Below are positions 45,001 through 59,060 of a stretch of DNA of 64,000 bases, in pieces (the first letter of the stretch is position 1; each line of letters starts with the position of its first letter). Made by a program: the position numbers and the translations under genes. Source of the DNA: Phallus indusiatus (Eukaryota > Basidiomycota > Agaricomycetes > Phallales > Phallaceae); contig JAQFWX010000074.1 of the NCBI GenBank assembly GCA_027605045.1, positions 119,190 to 183,189 of the forward strand, written 5' to 3'. The notes beneath the pieces are model-generated. The model made no database searches and was not told the DNA's origin. It was given only the letters and a program-made list of their open reading frames with translations.

Positions 45001-46546
45001 TAATCATTCAGTTTTATCAGCGCTGCAGCGATTACTTCCGTGATCTTGTTTCTCGTCATGTACTGGGACAAGGAACCGAAACTCAAGTTCTAACATCCGC
45101 CACGTGGGCTCAACGACCGGAAATTACAGTGTGCTTATCAGCCATGTACAGTAATTTGGTATGTCTATATGATATAAAGCAGTGAAAGTTTAGATATATT
45201 ACATTGTTTGTTTTGTGCTCAGGTTCAGGAGCCCAAGAAGCGACAGAATCTGTGCAGACAGGAAGCCAGGATTGAATTGGGTCTTCTGGGCGGCGAAACC
45301 ATCGCTTACGATGACTTGCTAATGCCAACACGCAAGCTCAAGTCATTGGGGCATCTATATTCCAGTCTGGTATGGAATCATTCCGTACTTCTCAAAAAAG
45401 AAACTTTTTCGTTGCTAAAAGTTTTGGTAGATCTGGTTTATCGAAAGATTGAACACCCTGAAAGTGCTTTCGGAAGAAGCTAAATCGCCGGATGCTGGCA
45501 CGATTGAATCGCCAGTAGTTCAATCCGCCAGGACACCGTTCAGCCCTGACGTGCCTATTCTACCCACTCAATCAAGTTCTGTTGAAGATCTTTCGTTGCC
45601 ATTGACAAGGGCCATGGCACTGTAAGCGATTTTTTTTCTTCAGTCACGTTCTCACGTAGAAGGTGTGCATGTCATTGATGTAATATCTTTTCTTTTTTTT
45701 GTGTAGGCGGTTTGATGCATTGCTCAAGACGTATGAACAACTGGCTGAAATGATTATATTCACTATTCGAACTGACATCCGTTGTCGGACGATACATTAC
45801 CTCCATCTGTCCTTGCAGCGGGTTAGTAATCCATCAACTTCTGCCTCATTGTTTTGATTTGACGTTGTCGAACGGCTATTTATAGAGCAATTATGAAGTT
45901 GAGAAGGAGCCTGTTGAACCTGATCCTCATATCGTGGAACTCAATATTGAAATTGGAAAATGCGATGATGCCGCGGTTGCTTCCCTTCCTGAACAAGAGC
46001 GTCTGTAAGTCAACTGGAATCAGGACACTGTTGACATATGACATAGCCACTGATTTGACGAATATTCTTCAGATTTGCGTTTGAGGGTTTAGGCGCTCTG
46101 ATGGAGCAAGTTTTGATATCCGGTTCGAGACATATCCGATTCATGAACGAAAACGGCGTGAAAAAGATATTGCGGAATGTTATCTCGTTGCAGCAAAATC
46201 TGAAAACTTTGACAGCCGGACAGGGTAATACGGGGCTGGAAAGGGCCAAAATGTTCTATGGAATGTTTTCGACTACACCGGCGGTATGTTAATTGCGGTT
46301 GGGGTTTGAGGAAGAAAAAAGTAAACTTACATTTTTTCTTTCATGCTACTCTAGGATATGCTCAAGAGCATCAAGGAAAAGCCTTTGTTTACATTTGAAG
46401 AATACCGGTCAATGCTGAACTTTCAGTGTGGTGTTGACCAATCCATCCGCGATCCTGCGAACATTCAACCGAAAGATCCTGCTTATAATACATATATCAG
46501 TCAACTACACGAGTTGGCTATTGGTGACATTGGTGATGATTCATAG
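42059..46546 (+). CDS. SEC8: Exocyst complex subunit SEC8 (EXOC4)
   Basis: Subunit of the octameric exocyst that tethers secretory vesicles at growing hyphal tips. About 15 or more exons with 50-65-bp introns. The N terminus is disordered and basic, then comes the Sec8 coiled-coil signature: QSQIGALRTTLQETREALG, RADLVQLWSRGQTVEEMLRL, LDRIENLKSVPDTLESLI, EKRLLQASNLLVRSLKTI, GALSDLRSYLSG, ILIEELHAHLYLKAF. Order and spacing follow recalled human EXOC4 (IENIKQVPQKLE, EGLSDLRLELHS). Later exons give FSYVETLLESLAILGQL, VLKDTVPGLVQGT and a helical C terminus ending DIGDDS. Exact boundaries of several middle exons (44000-46000) were not fully resolved. No frame lesion was noticed. Confidence 0.9.
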
Positions 46547-46682
46547 TGTAAAATAAATCATAAACCTGCTACGGCTTGAGTTGGTTGAATCTTAATTATT
46601 GTTTGTAATGCTTTGTTATAGTAACAGCTTTTATTCATTGATATACATGTATCCGACTGTGCATAAATAAACTCGACATTAA

Positions 46683-47971
46683 TTATGAAGTAGTACGACG
46701 TGAACCGCCTTTCAGAACAATCTCTGAGGCCGCAGCAAGCCATTTCATGTCTTCGTCCGGAACGCTAGGGTACTGTATATTGCGCTGAGAACTAACTAAC
46801 GCAAGGGGAGACCAACTGGTTCTAGCGGAATATCTGGCGGTTTTGTCCGGCACGAGTATAGGAATGCGCGCTAGTAGCTCGCGATATCTTCTCCGCAGGA
46901 ATCTAGACGGAAACGGGGGAGAAGGACTAAACTTGGTTTGATCAGACTTGTCAGGCTGTGGAATGTTAAGGCATGTTTGGACGCTTTCTTGCTGAGCACT
47001 TTTACGTTGTTGCCTCCGAGGAAAGGGACGACCGTCGTCGCAGGGAGAGCGAGCTATACGTTCGACTTCTTGTAATAGACAGAGCTTCTCGAGCCCTGTC
47101 GTGCGAAGATGATGTTGATGTTGATGATGCTTCTGGTGGGGAAGAAGATCTGGCACCGTAAGTTCTAAAGGGTAGTATGTTCTTCTTATCTCTCCTATAT
47201 GATATCTCCAGCGGATGTTGACCTCTCTGCGCTTACTGAAGGGTCCCAAAATGCGGGCCTCTTCCGACGATGACTCAGCGCGTCCGGGTAGTGTCGGTGG
47301 ATTCTTGAGCGCTGCGGGTTTGAGAGGCCGTGTCAGAGTGCGTGAATGAACTGAGGTCAACAAAGTCGCGAGCTCTGGAGAGTAAGATGGCGGCCTGGAA
47401 CGCTCAACTGCGGAAATGATACGCTCCGGTTGGGGTTCGAATGGATTTTCTAAGAATCGCTGACGTTTTATCATCAAGTGGATTAGGTTCAAGCAGGATG
47501 GGGAGAGATATATCCCCTTTGTTGACCTAATGACGAACCTGCATGAGCTCGTGCTTCAGTTTCCCTTTTCGCCCGTATGCAAGGTCCAGCACATGATCAA
47601 ATGACTTCTTTTCACCCCTGTTGGCTCTTTGCAGCTTGAACAACTCCTGGTCGCGTGTTGGTGTCAAGCCACGTCGTTTGGCAAACATCAAGAAGAAAAA
47701 TGAATTGCTGACCTGTTCCGCTTTTTTGATTTTCGCAGCGACGAGTTGCGGACTGCAGTGCCGTCCTAGGATATTTTCTCTGAAATATAGCTGAAATTTG
47801 AGATGGAAGAATGATCTATAAGCATGTTTGATTCCTAATTAGTATGCCAAAATTTCCCCCCGAGGGTCTTTCATGACACAGCTTGACTCGCCTTAGATAC
47901 CCGTGTGGTAACCTGTGCGCCTCCTTCAACAATGACCTATAAAGCGTTTTGATCGGGCTAAGCACCGGCAT
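46683..47971 (-). CDS. LYR-motif (complex 1 LYR) protein
   Basis: 348 residues in four phase-0 exons: 47971-47888, 47790-47713, 47646-47539 and 47459-46683. The first exon gives MPVLSPIKTLYRSLLKEAHR, with the Leu-Tyr-Arg motif that binds the mitochondrial acyl-carrier protein or iron-sulphur machinery. Exons 2-3 add short helices: YFRENILGRHC, VAAKIKKAEQ, ELFKLQRANRGEKKS. The long last exon is mostly disordered and basic, with REVNIRWRYHIGEIRRTYYP and a His-rich stretch (HQKHHQHQHH). It probably acts in mitochondria as an assembly factor; the exact client is unknown. Stops in the intron-3 region show that the fragments are not one continuous frame, which supports the spliced model. Confidence 0.7.
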
Positions 47972-48478
47972 CGCATTGCACAGCCTGCAATGTTCAATAG
48001 TGCCTCGCTCTCAGTAGAATACGCAGCGACGGCGACAAGGCTGATGTCACGGACTCCTTTAGCCCCCGGCTTCCTGAAATTTGACTCCGAACGCGGCTCG
48101 CCGAGTCCGAAACACGCTTTGCCTGAGGCCATTAATGACTCTAATACGTATTATCATATTATATATAATGGACTGCGTTTGCCGAATAAGCCTTGTTTAA
48201 GGTACAAAACATAGCAGGTGAGTAATACACCTTACTGCTGTCCAAACGCGCAGACTCACATTACGAATGATTGTAGCGTCTGATCCATTGTTATTAATAT
48301 TATTATATCCTTATAATTACACATCCGCTAACCCACGAGTTTTAAAAGGAGAAGTTGAGGGGTTCTTTTCTCCCATATCTATTGTTTAATTTGTTCCACT
48401 TTTTTCTTCCCATCTCTTTCTCATTCCATGCACGACTCTTACACCTCATCCCAAACACTTGAGCCTTCTTTGCTAACG

Positions 48479-50000
48479 ATGTCGTCTCAAATCTCGGTGA
48501 GTTCTTGTCGCATGCATGCTCACTACATTATATACTGAAAAAAACTAGTCGTCACTTTCCAAAACCTTAGGGTGCATTTCACTCAGTTTCTCGGACCGAT
48601 TTTCAAAAGTCCCCCACTCGAGTCATTCTTCATCTCTGCCACTCTTCGATACGCTTCCAAACGAAATTCTTCTTATGATTTTCTCGTATGCGCCAAATCA
48701 ACAACTTGGCACTCACATGCTCAAATACGCATATTTATCCTGGGTTTGCCAAAGGTGGCGCGATTTACTCCTGAACACGCCTACGTTTTGGTCGGAGCTC
48801 AATCTAAACTGCAAGAATCATGCCCTTTTGCGAACCATACTCCATCGATCCAAGAATGCGCCTCTGTCTGTGTCTGTAGGAGGACCAGAATATCAAGTCT
48901 ATGATGACGCGAGTCATCAAATTGTGGCACTCGAAAACTTCGTTTTCCCCAATATGGATCGTCTATACTCCCTTTCACTCAAATTGTCCTATTTGAGATA
49001 CGATGAAATCTATGCACCACTCAGGAGAAGTGCACCTGCACTCAAACACCTGCAGCTTTCTCGTGCAACCGAAGAGGTGATTCCATCGTCACCCTCCTAT
49101 TACTATCACCAAATGGAGTACTATCAATCCAAAGACGTAGATTTGTATCATCTATTCGACAATGCCTGTTCCCTAGAGTCCTTAACCTTCGATATGCCTC
49201 AGCCATTTCCGTGGTCGACATTTGAGCCAATGATGTCCAACATCAAGGAGCTTACGCTCAGAACCGTCACATGGGACTCCAAACATCAATGTTCTACGCA
49301 TGCCCTCCTCCTTACTTTCCTTAGTCAATGCCCTACTATAGAATCACTCGAGCTAAGAACGACACCCGATCCTTCTTCCAGCATCGGTATCACATTAAAT
49401 CCCCCTAAACCGAATCAAATCATCACTTTACCAAGATTATCTAAATTAATTTTAGGGGCAAGCCAGGACGTCGCTTTGCTAGCGCATATTACGACACCTA
49501 ATAAGCTTCAGGAACTCCATTTACACATTGACCGGGCCATTCCAAACCCCTTGTCGCTTACAAATCACATTCTTGATTTGTTCGACGTTTCGTCACTACG
49601 GTCCGCCGTAGTAGTGGACGGTCAAATCCTTTTAGCTTATTCCGATGTTGTACGCATAAACAGCTTACTTGAACCGGTGGTGGGCACCGCTGGCGTTCTT
49701 CGGCTAAAACACGGTACCAGTAGCCTGGTCATTTCGTCAGACTCGGCCAGGATCGCCAGCGTCTTTATACGGCCTTTACTAGCTGCAATGAATTCTCTTG
49801 AGCGGCTTGTCGCGTCCACATCATCAGACAAGACCACCAATGCGAATAATTCGACCACGACCGCCATCACGACCACCAATACTAATACTAATACCACACT
49901 GCGTCATTTGCGTCAGTTCGCTGTGTCTGACATTGTCACTTTGAAAAACCTCAAGGTCATCCTTGCCAACCAGTTTGCGAAACGTCAATTCCATTCCTAG
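48479..50000 (+). CDS. F-box domain protein
   Basis: Exon 1 (48479-48496) encodes MSSQIS and the 52-bp intron ends at 48548; exon 2 then runs to 50000. The F-box is LPLFDTLPNEILLMIFSYAP followed by WVCQRWRDLLLNTPTFW, the standard Skp1-binding form. The rest resembles agaricomycete F-box proteins with degenerate leucine-rich segments (LKHLQLSRA, IKELTLRTVTW, IESLELRT, LSKLILGA, LQELHLHI) and a Thr/Asn-rich loop near residue 455. It probably selects a substrate for an SCF ubiquitin ligase. It is not close in sequence to the F-box protein at 25 kb beyond the family pattern. Confidence 0.83.
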
Positions 50001-50567
50001 GTCACCTTTTGCCCCTATCCCAAGATCTCAGCTCTTGGACTCTTGAACTCGGTTAGGTAGTATTGTTAATTATTTAACGAACTTTATAGTTATTTTTTAC
50101 GGTTTTTTTTTCATGGATTCACACACACACTCATTGTCTACACACCTATGTATTTGTTTCAATACCCAAAGCCAGCGCAAACGTCGTTGATACCCTCTTT
50201 GACTTCATGATATTGTGATGTAACCTATTATTTTTCCGTACATAATGTAATTGTCAATGGCCGGATAAGTTATTTCAGTGAGCAAGTTAAAATTTAGCAT
50301 TTGAAACGTTAAGTCCGGCGAATGGACAACCCCCGGTTCTCCTGAAACGTATGTACTTTATTTACCCTGAGGCAACTGGCACGAAGAACGGTGATCTGAC
50401 CTAAAACAGCTCAGAATTTGATCTTTTTCGAACAATGTGGTATTTATATCTATTATCATGACTGTATGGTGACAAATTATAAAAAGCTACATCATCATTA
50501 ATAACAACAAAATGTATTACACTACTAATCTTTGATGCGGTATAAATCAAGAATTAGAAATTTGTTT

Positions 50568-53500
50568 CTAGTATCTTCCCATCATCGTCGGTTGTTTGGT
50601 TTTTTGAAGGCAATCTTTTAACATATTTATAACGGCTTGAGAGTTCGGTACTGAGGATAGGTGTTGAATAGCTGCGAGAATGCTTGAAAACAAGAAAAAA
50701 CAAGAGCACGGGTAAGCGGGGGAATTTTGTTATAAAAAAAGAATTCCTACCTCTCCGGTCCAGCCTTGACAATAGGGCAACTTTTGATCAAATGGTAAGG
50801 GCCGTTGCAAATAAGACAAGAATCTCCGGTTTCCTTCACAAGCTTTTGTTTCTTGAGTACCAAACCATGAGACGGCGATGAACTTCTACGCTTCCGACTC
50901 GGGCCTGGCACCGCTAGACCCCTCTCTGCGATAATATTCCCTTGCCCTTTAGTAAGCCTTGACAATCCTAGAGAAGCAAGATGAGAATCAATGGCATGTA
51001 TAGCTGCTCTACGTTTCTCAAGAGGCTCCGTCGATTCGTTGAGAATCATATACCGGAAATCAACGAGGTTGAGAGGATCTTGAGACATGAAACATTCCCC
51101 TGGTCCGTGTGATTTCTGACAGAGACCACATTGTATTTCGTCGTCGTCATCATCGTCAACATCAATCCAGTTCTTGTCCATCTTTCTCGCGTGATCAAGA
51201 ACCTTTTGTGACCGCCCGGGTCGTTTTACTTTCGCCGGCTTATTAGGCATCACCATTGTTGACGGTCCGGCTTGCATTTCAGGAGGTAACGAAAGAGTCG
51301 GCATCTTTGGTGTAATTAGGTCATGTTCATCATCAGATATAGGGAATGACTGATGGGCTGAAGAAGATCGAGAGCTTTCGTGGTCAGAGTAAGGTTTGTC
51401 ATCGCCAGGAACAGAGGAGCTCTTTCTTCTTTCGCGCTTTTTGTCACGATTTTTTTCAGGCGAGTCAACATCAAATACGTAGTGCTTGAGGAAAAAGAAA
51501 CTTCTTTTAATAATAATTTGAATCGAAATCAACTGGCACCATTACCTTCACTGTAGTAGCCGCCCGTCGTTTGGCTCCGCGACCAGTTACTTCGGCGGCT
51601 TTTGCTTTCGCCTGTTCTTCGTTGACTTTCGCCAGCATGGTATCCCAAAAACTGGTATCTTGATCTTGTGGGGTATCCTCTTGAATTTCTTCCAAGACAT
51701 CTTTGTCTGCTGTCCATAGCTTGGCGAATCCAAAGCCGCTATTAGTCTCCGCGATTTCGTCCCCTTCCTGTTCCGTCCGGAGAATAAGCTTCTCAATGTC
51801 TACGTCGGTATCTAACGAGGAAAGCAATTATTGATAATTTTACTGCCCACTTGGAACATCCGAGAAAACTCACAGGTAATATCATTGTTCTCCGTTTCAT
51901 CGAACAAAGCTTTGGCACCAAACGTGAGAATCGACTGAAGATCACTGGATATTTCTTCTTCGTCCATTTTTTGTACAATAAGATGATCGAGAGCGAGCTT
52001 CTTCTTTCCAGTTTGCATAATACGTTCTGACCCAACAAATAGACTCTTCGATAACATAAAGAATAAAAAATGACTTCTTTACCTTCAGCAGCGCCTTTCA
52101 CCATAAGCTTGAATACAAGTACTGATTTTTTCTGGCCATATCGATGAGCTCGAGAAATAGCCTGCAGAGTGTTTGGGTAAAAAAACATGAAGATGAAATG
52201 AAATCGAGTACACCCACTTGAAGATCTTGGTGAGGATTGAAATCGGGGTCGAAAATAATTACAGTATCAGCCGACCATAAGTTGATGCCAACTCCACCAG
52301 CCCGAGTAGATAACATAAAAATAAAATAATCGGAATTAGGTTCATTGAAAGCATCCATGTCCTTCTGACGTTGCAATTGCCTCGTGGTTCCGTCCTCAAC
52401 GAAACCTTAGAATGTAAACATTTATAATCGGAAATGATACTCACGAGACGCAAAAATTTATAGCCTTCAGCCCTCAAAAAATCTTCAACTATGTCCAAAG
52501 CTATCACAAACTGGGTACGTCATTTGAATTATGAAAAAAGAACTCATGTAACCGTTTTTACTCGCCTGGCTAAATAAAAGTACACGATGCCCGCGAGCCT
52601 TCAACTTGGGCAACATCATTTGGAGGAAACGCAGTTTACAGCTTGCGTCTACTAAATTCTTATGAACCGCGGCCGGGAGTAATTCGGGTCCGCGGGGCTC
52701 TAGTTCGGGTTTAACAAGATATGGATGTTGTAAACACCTGAACGGATGTGAATTCATTACGGAGGCGCAGCGAAGATTTTAGACGTACTTTCTGAGGTCC
52801 ATCAATATATTTCTCAATCCCAGCTTGCCAGAGGCAGAGTTGGCCACTTTAGACGCCGGGTGTACCAGTCCTTGAATAAGTTCGACGTTTTTGCCTATCG
52901 ACGATGATAGTGAAAGGAGTCATAATTTCTTCTTAAAAATGCTTACCGAGGAGTGATTTGTACAGTTCTTTCTGAATTGAGCTCATAGAAAGAGGAACAA
53001 TAACTTCGTTCTAATTTCAGGAATGGATAAGATTGAATAAAAAACTATACAGCTGGCTTTGTAGTCTCACCTTCGGAGGGAGCTTGAGGACATCTCTGAT
53101 ACAAAGTTAATCATGTTAATCGAAGCGATATACCAATGGTGACTTACGCTTTGGTACGCCGAAGAAAATAGGGTTTTAAATCCTGCAGCGGGAAAAAAAA
53201 TATACCAAAAAAATTCTCTCAGTATTTTGGTGAAAACTAACCTCATGAAGTTTCAACAACTTGTCTTCAGTTATGTTCTCGTACTCTTTTTCCAGCGCCG
53301 GCATGTCATACCAGTTCCCTGGATCAAGAAAGTTCATGAGATTGAACAATTCCCGGATATTGTTGTTGAGTGGTGTCTGTTATGCATGAATGATGACGAC
53401 AGGAAGTACGAAGGGAGATCGCTTACGCCTGTCATCAAAACTCGATGAATGGAGTTTAATTCGTTTAATCGTTTAAATAACAGACTGGTATCATTTTTCA

Positions 53501-56500
53501 CTTAAAAGATCTTAATATAATGTCGCGACCGAAGAAGAAAACATCACATACGTCGCTGTGCTTCGTCAACAATCATCAATTCCCATCTAGGAACGCTTTT
53601 AAAGAGAGCAGCGAATTCTTTGCTGGAAGCAGACTCATAAGTTGCGATTAGAACATGAAACTTTAGTCGGGTATAATTTTCGTGTACCGCGTCGTGGAAA
53701 AGTTCAAAGCGACGAATTACATCTCGACATTTGAATTCGCCATAGTACGGTACGACTACAACGCGGGGCGCCCAAGAGGCAAACTCCCGCAACCAGTTAG
53801 TAATCGTGGAGTTCGGGACCACTATCAGAACGGGACAAGCGTCGTAGTGCTGGGCAAGATATCCGACAAATGTGGTGATCTGCACGGTTTTTCCCTAAAG
53901 AACAAAATATCTCAGATATCTGCGTCAAAAGTCATATTAAACTGTTTACCAGACCCATATCATCGGCCAAAATTGAGGGCTGACGTTTCCACCAATTACG
54001 GAATAACCAATTCACTCCGACGAGCTTTCCAAATAAATTACAACAATTATAACGATAAGACTGCAATCTCTCACTTGGAAGTCCATTAGCTTTCCTTTCT
54101 GTCCTAACTCGGGATTGGCGGTTAAAGCAAGCTTCTTTTGTTCAAATGCAGCTCTAGGCCGATTATCGAAATCCTGAGCATCCTTCTTGGATTTCTTCGC
54201 GATAGACACCTGACGAGCTTGGAGAAAACGTTCGAAGGCTTGTCTGAATTCATCATAGCCTGGTTCAGAATCACGAGGAGGCACATCCCATGTAGCTATA
54301 ATCACAATTAAATCTTCATGTTCCTAAATAGCAATAAAAACCGACCGTCTTCGTAGCCCAGCTCCGACCACTTCACATAAGCCCAGATGATATCTGAGGT
54401 CTGTTCGACCGTTACCTCTTCAGCATTGCGCACCTCCCATTCATCCATAGTCTCCATAAACTTTTCATCAGGCTGCTGACCGAATTCATAGGCTGCAGCT
54501 AGTTGCTCCTCTGCTTCCGGATTTTCTTCGTTTTCAGAATTCGTCTCAACGCGTTTTTGATTGGAGCGTTTTGAACGGCCACCCCGTTTTTTAACGCGTT
54601 TCGATGGATTCCAAATGCGAATATCAAGAATGCGCTCTACGATTTTCCAATTTGGGGGTATTCTACGTTCGGCGTCCGGCAATGGACCAGCTGGTCCTTG
54701 CTCCTCCGCTGAACTGTCTTGAGCGGATATCGGTCCAACGGCACTGTCGGGTATCAATGAATTGGGATCATCTTCTTGCATCATCTGTTCCTTCGGAGTC
54801 GCGTCTCGTTCTGTGCTGATGAGCTCACTAGGGGTATCTAATAGGGCGACTTTAGGACCGGTAGCCAGAAAATTCTTCAGCTTCGATGCCGATGTCGATA
54901 GTAACCACATATGTGGCACCCATTCCACACGCCGATAACTCCGATCAAGCCATTTTACCAAGTATTCTCGAGGGAGCAAGGCTTTGTGATCCACCGGGGT
55001 TCCATTTGGCCGTGAAGGCTCCGTAGCGTCAGCGGGATAAGGGCGCCAAGCTAAAATCTTGTCCAATTGATATATGAACGAAACGCAATCCGTACATTGC
55101 CATGAATTGCTCTTCTGATAGTGTGCCGCCAAATCAACTGTAGACAATATTTCATCAGGATCGGGCTGAGGGAAATGCGCGTAATGTGCCAGTCGTTTGC
55201 ACGCATGACATCTAAAAAGAAGTTCCCGGGATGGTTCCTCCTCCTTGGAAGCCTGAGTTGTACCCGTAGTCTGGGCTGATGACACTGCGGTAGGATCTTG
55301 AGTGTTATCTGAGGATGTGATTACCGTTCGAGGTGTTTCTGGCATTAAGGGATTTTCCGTAGCGAACTTGGGCTCAGGGGACTCCTCAGGTACAACAGCC
55401 ACCTCCTTGCAATACATGCAAATTCCGCCTTGAATGCATGCACCACAGAAAAAGTCAGTTGTATCGTACGCGCCTAGAGTCTCGAGTCGACGGGGGAAAA
55501 GTCCTTCCTTCTCAGCTTCCTCGATCCTTCTTTGTGCCGCTTTCATAATCTCATCCCGTTGGGCCTTCGATAAGCATTTCCAGTGGATACCCACAGTGCA
55601 TTTTAAACTGCGAAAGTCTAATCAAAAACAAAATAAAGGAAAGTTGCGATTAGGTAAACGTACCAGCGAACCCAGCCTCCTAGGCTTTTCAGCCGTTCTT
55701 CCTCTTCTTCATTAGGAGAAACCTTCCTTCCACGAATTTTTCTCTTAAGCTTTGCGTAGTACTTATTTAAGGATATATGAGCGGGAGGCTCTTGACATTT
55801 GTCGCAGGCGCCACGGTGAACCTTAAGAGGATAATCATCGTCCGACTCATTTTCTGACAAATCGGCGATTAAACGTATGTTTCCATAAGCTGGTCGAGAA
55901 AGGCGACCACGAATCCTTTTTTTCTCTGGTTTCGCAGTCTCTGCGGTACCATCACTATCGTGCTCTAGCTCGTCAGTTTCTTCCTCGTCCTCGTCCTCCA
56001 CTTCTTCAAGTTTCCCAGGACTCCGACGCAATCTAGCACTGGTTCTGGTTTTAGCTGGACTCAAGGAAGGTTCCCGGTAGTTTGTTGTCGTCACATTGCG
56101 GTTACTCTGTCGCGTAGGTTGAGTTGACTTGCGCGTTCTTTCTCTTTTTCCCGACCAATCGCTTTGCTCGCCGTATTCATCCTCCGAAGCAGACTCAGAA
56201 TCGCTAGCCTCAGAGGAGTCTTCGATGACGATGGCTTTAGATTTGCCCTTTGGTTGAATGGTTTTCGGTACGCCACGAGGAGGACCAACTTTAGTCGTAG
56301 GGGGAATATTGATGGTAAGTCGAATTCGATGCTTTGGATGAACTTGAGTAGACTGGGGATCGAATTTCGGAAGCGTCCCGGTAACCTTCGCTTTGGCTAG
56401 CACAAATTCGTGAGGGTCAATAACAGTGTTAGAATGAAGCAAGGAATCTCACTATAAGCAGTTAAAAGACTCGGGTATGAGTTTTTGAATGTCCTCGCGG

Positions 56501-56843
56501 CATGCTATTGGTTGGATCAAAACGATACAACCTTTCTTTAGACGAATTAAAAACACACCCGATAGATAACATCATTTTCATGAAGAACCCAATAGAACAT
56601 GTGAGTTTGTATTCGAATCTCTCCCAGCACCTCTACAGGGTCATTGCTCAGTGAATCGTCCATTTTGCGGCAGTCCAGCTCGCGATAGAGACGTTTAGAT
56701 TTGAGATGAGGAACTTCTACCCAAAATGACGGTTGTACTTTTATGAACTTGTCCTTTTGTAGGGCGGGCTGATCGAGTGGGTCATTTATAATTAAACCCG
56801 ACGCGTTTGGTTCGTTTTCAATAGGCTCAGTCATTTTGACCAT
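50568..56843 (-). CDS. CHD/Mit1-like SNF2 chromatin remodeller
   Basis: Nuclear ATP-dependent nucleosome remodeller, most like S. pombe Mit1 of the SHREC silencing complex or CHD3/Mi-2. Order from the N terminus (56843): unknown N region; acidic basic-Ser linker; PHD-type Cys pairs [40 protein letters not shown] and WQCTDC; chromo-like [20 protein letters not shown]; a Walker A spanning an intron, [44 protein letters not shown] in place of DEAH; helicase C with [17 protein letters not shown] and [19 protein letters not shown]. The tail carries two zinc-knuckle-like motifs, [13 protein letters not shown] and [14 protein letters not shown], consistent with Mit1 C-terminal fingers. The stop lies in a final exon at about 50568. 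Over 20 exons; several junctions were not fully traced. Confidence 0.85.
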
Positions 56844-57022
56844 GATGGCGAGATGAGCCCTACGACACGGCCAAAGCAGGTCGGAGTTTCAAATGTATGA
56901 CGTTACGGTAACGCGTTGTCCTGCCACACGTCACGCGTTTTTCTTTTTTTTTCAGCTAAGTATGTAATTGTACGAAGTGATCGGTAAACATCATTACAAC
57001 ATAAGAAAAAAAAAGTTGTGTT

Positions 57023-58213
57023 TTAGATGAGATCTCCGCTTTCCAACCATACACCGCACTGTTCTGCTATGAGTTCTCCATGCACTGAAGCGCGTTTAAT
57101 AAGAGACGTAAGATAGTGAATAATACGTATTTGCAGAACCAGAAGGTTGGATTATCCACTCACAAATGGAAAAATCGTGGGGTATACCGTGTTTGCAGTG
57201 AACGATTCTCAGACCTGCGGGGTTTTCTAATATATTGATAATCCTTTCTCGTTCAGCGCCAACCCAATGGTCTTCGACACCGTAGTAAAGCCAAAGCTTC
57301 GCAGAATGCTGCTTTAAAAAGTACTCATCAGGCATCAATATCGTTTTCATTTCTTCTTGGACCATTGCAAGGCATGACAGAATCGCGCTAGGAGACCGGA
57401 CTAGGGATAAGAGAGCCTCTTGTTGCTCTGATGGCCATCTCCTAAATAACAACCTAACAAAGAAAGGGGCGAACGGTCGTAAAAAAATTGCCAGCAGAGC
57501 CAAAATGTAGGAGAGGGGTCTATTGAACAACCACTTGCGCGACCGATAAGCAAGTTGACGTTATGCAAATTTGATTATCCATTACGTACAGACGTAGATT
57601 TGCCACCAGGAGACAGATATATTTGAAAGTACCGGAAATAGCCCGAAGATTGCGTCAATATCGGCTCCAGCTTTGAGACTCTAATATTCCTGAGCACCAA
57701 CAAATAACATTTAGAGAGGAAAATCTACCTGTGTAGCTACCCAAGCCCCTGCGCTATGACAGATCACAATCACTCGTATTTTTGCCCATTCTTTCCGAAT
57801 CTTAGCTAAAACTTGATTAAGAGATTCTACTTGATGTAATAGCCCCGTAAACTTCGGAGTGGGGAGATGCGGCGCATGTCCAAGCATTCCATGAGCAAGG
57901 ATCGCCAAACCCCGTTCCTTGCATCTCAGATGCAGCGCATCCAAAAACGAGTCATAAAACTCAATTACGCCGGGATTTCCTGAAAAATACAATGAAATTA
58001 ATCTGCATTGGTTCCGCATGAGATTCATGACATACCAGGCACAAAAACACCGAGAGTGCGGATTTCAGTTGGCGCAGGCCACCATCTTGCGTTCACCTCC
58101 GCTTGGGCGCCGGAGATATTGTGAACGCATTTTCCTGGGTATGATGAGGTCAGTTGTAATTTCGCTTTTTCGCTACCACTCGAGATAAAAAAAGAAGGAA
58201 AAGAAGCCATCAC
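57023..58213 (-). CDS. Lipid-droplet-associated hydrolase (LDAH family)
   Basis: Alpha/beta hydrolase of the LDAH/C2orf43 family, located on lipid droplets and tied to sterol-ester or neutral-lipid turnover. Exons give PTEIRTLGVFVPG, NPGVIEFYDSFLDALHLRCK, AILAHGMLGHAPHLP, KIRVIVICHSAGAWVATQ (nucleophile Ser in CHSAGA), a hydrophobic middle SYILALLAIFLRPFAPFFV that may sit on the droplet, KLWLYYGVEDHWVG (acid Asp) and GIPHDFSILHGELIAEQCG (His). The last intron, donor GTGAGT within codon ATT-T, joins LHGELIAEQCGVW to the stop at 57023. Catalytic Ser, Asp and His are all visible. Lies 179 bp from the CHD gene start. Confidence 0.87.
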
Positions 58214-59060
58214 AAGAACGAAAATCTAAAAGAAGTTTAAAACCTGGACATAGCACGACCTCATCATGATGTTGGTGACAGTTTCCAATTGGTCACTATA
58301 GTCACATTGGCTAACGACTGGTTGAGTCGTTCCACGTCGAGGCCACTGCAAAATCTCTATCACCCTGTCTTTGAGTGTGGGGCTCGTTTTGAAAAAAAGT
58401 GGAGTTTATTTTCAAATTTCTTCCGCAAGAGCTGTCGCGCTGGCGGAGGCTTTAACTTTGGAGGAATTCGGACAAAGTCTTCATGGAAACAAATTCGGAA
58501 TCTGCTCGGAGTCTGTTGGCCGAGATGATGTGATGACGACTCTGGTAGCAGTGGAGTGTCCTACGTGATTCATTCCATCCGAAACAATGAACATTATTGT
58601 CTGCCCTATCAATATTTTCCTGGTTCTCGCTCAAACAATGCTGACTCTTCTGGCTGCAGCTCCAAGTGTAGACTTCAGCTGAAAAGCCAAGGCGGTTTGA
58701 TAACTTTGTGTAATCCCGAACTCGCAGAAACGACGGACCTGGCGACTGGCTGATAGAATCCTTTGTCCTCTTTTGTCGGTGGAATCGACGCTTCATCTTC
58801 GGCACTCTTGCCGATTAGTTGACAACGACACTTCTGGAGTTGATATCGTTCATTTCTCTGAATTGACAATTTCAGAGAACAGATGGGATTTATCTCGGAG
58901 TGAAGAGGTCCTCCAAAACTGACGCTGTTGATGTTACAGTTCAAGTTGTTTTCCCGATTATTGAATTCAGGTATTTCCAGTCAGGTATATAAATGTCGTG
59001 TCATGCTCAGTTGGAATTTTCACTCACAAAAGAACCAATATTTCTTTTAGTTCTTCAAAA
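58214..59060. other. Divergent promoter region, LDAH and GH5
   Basis: Shared upstream region of two divergent genes. A TATA-like TATATAAA near 58986-58993 lies about 70 bp before the GH5 start codon. Minus-strand frames at 58452-58944 lack joinable context and were not called. Confidence 0.45.

Noticed and set aside
58452..58944. Minus-strand frames in the LDAH-GH5 spacer
   Set aside because: No splice partners or recognisable motif; they sit in the divergent promoter region.
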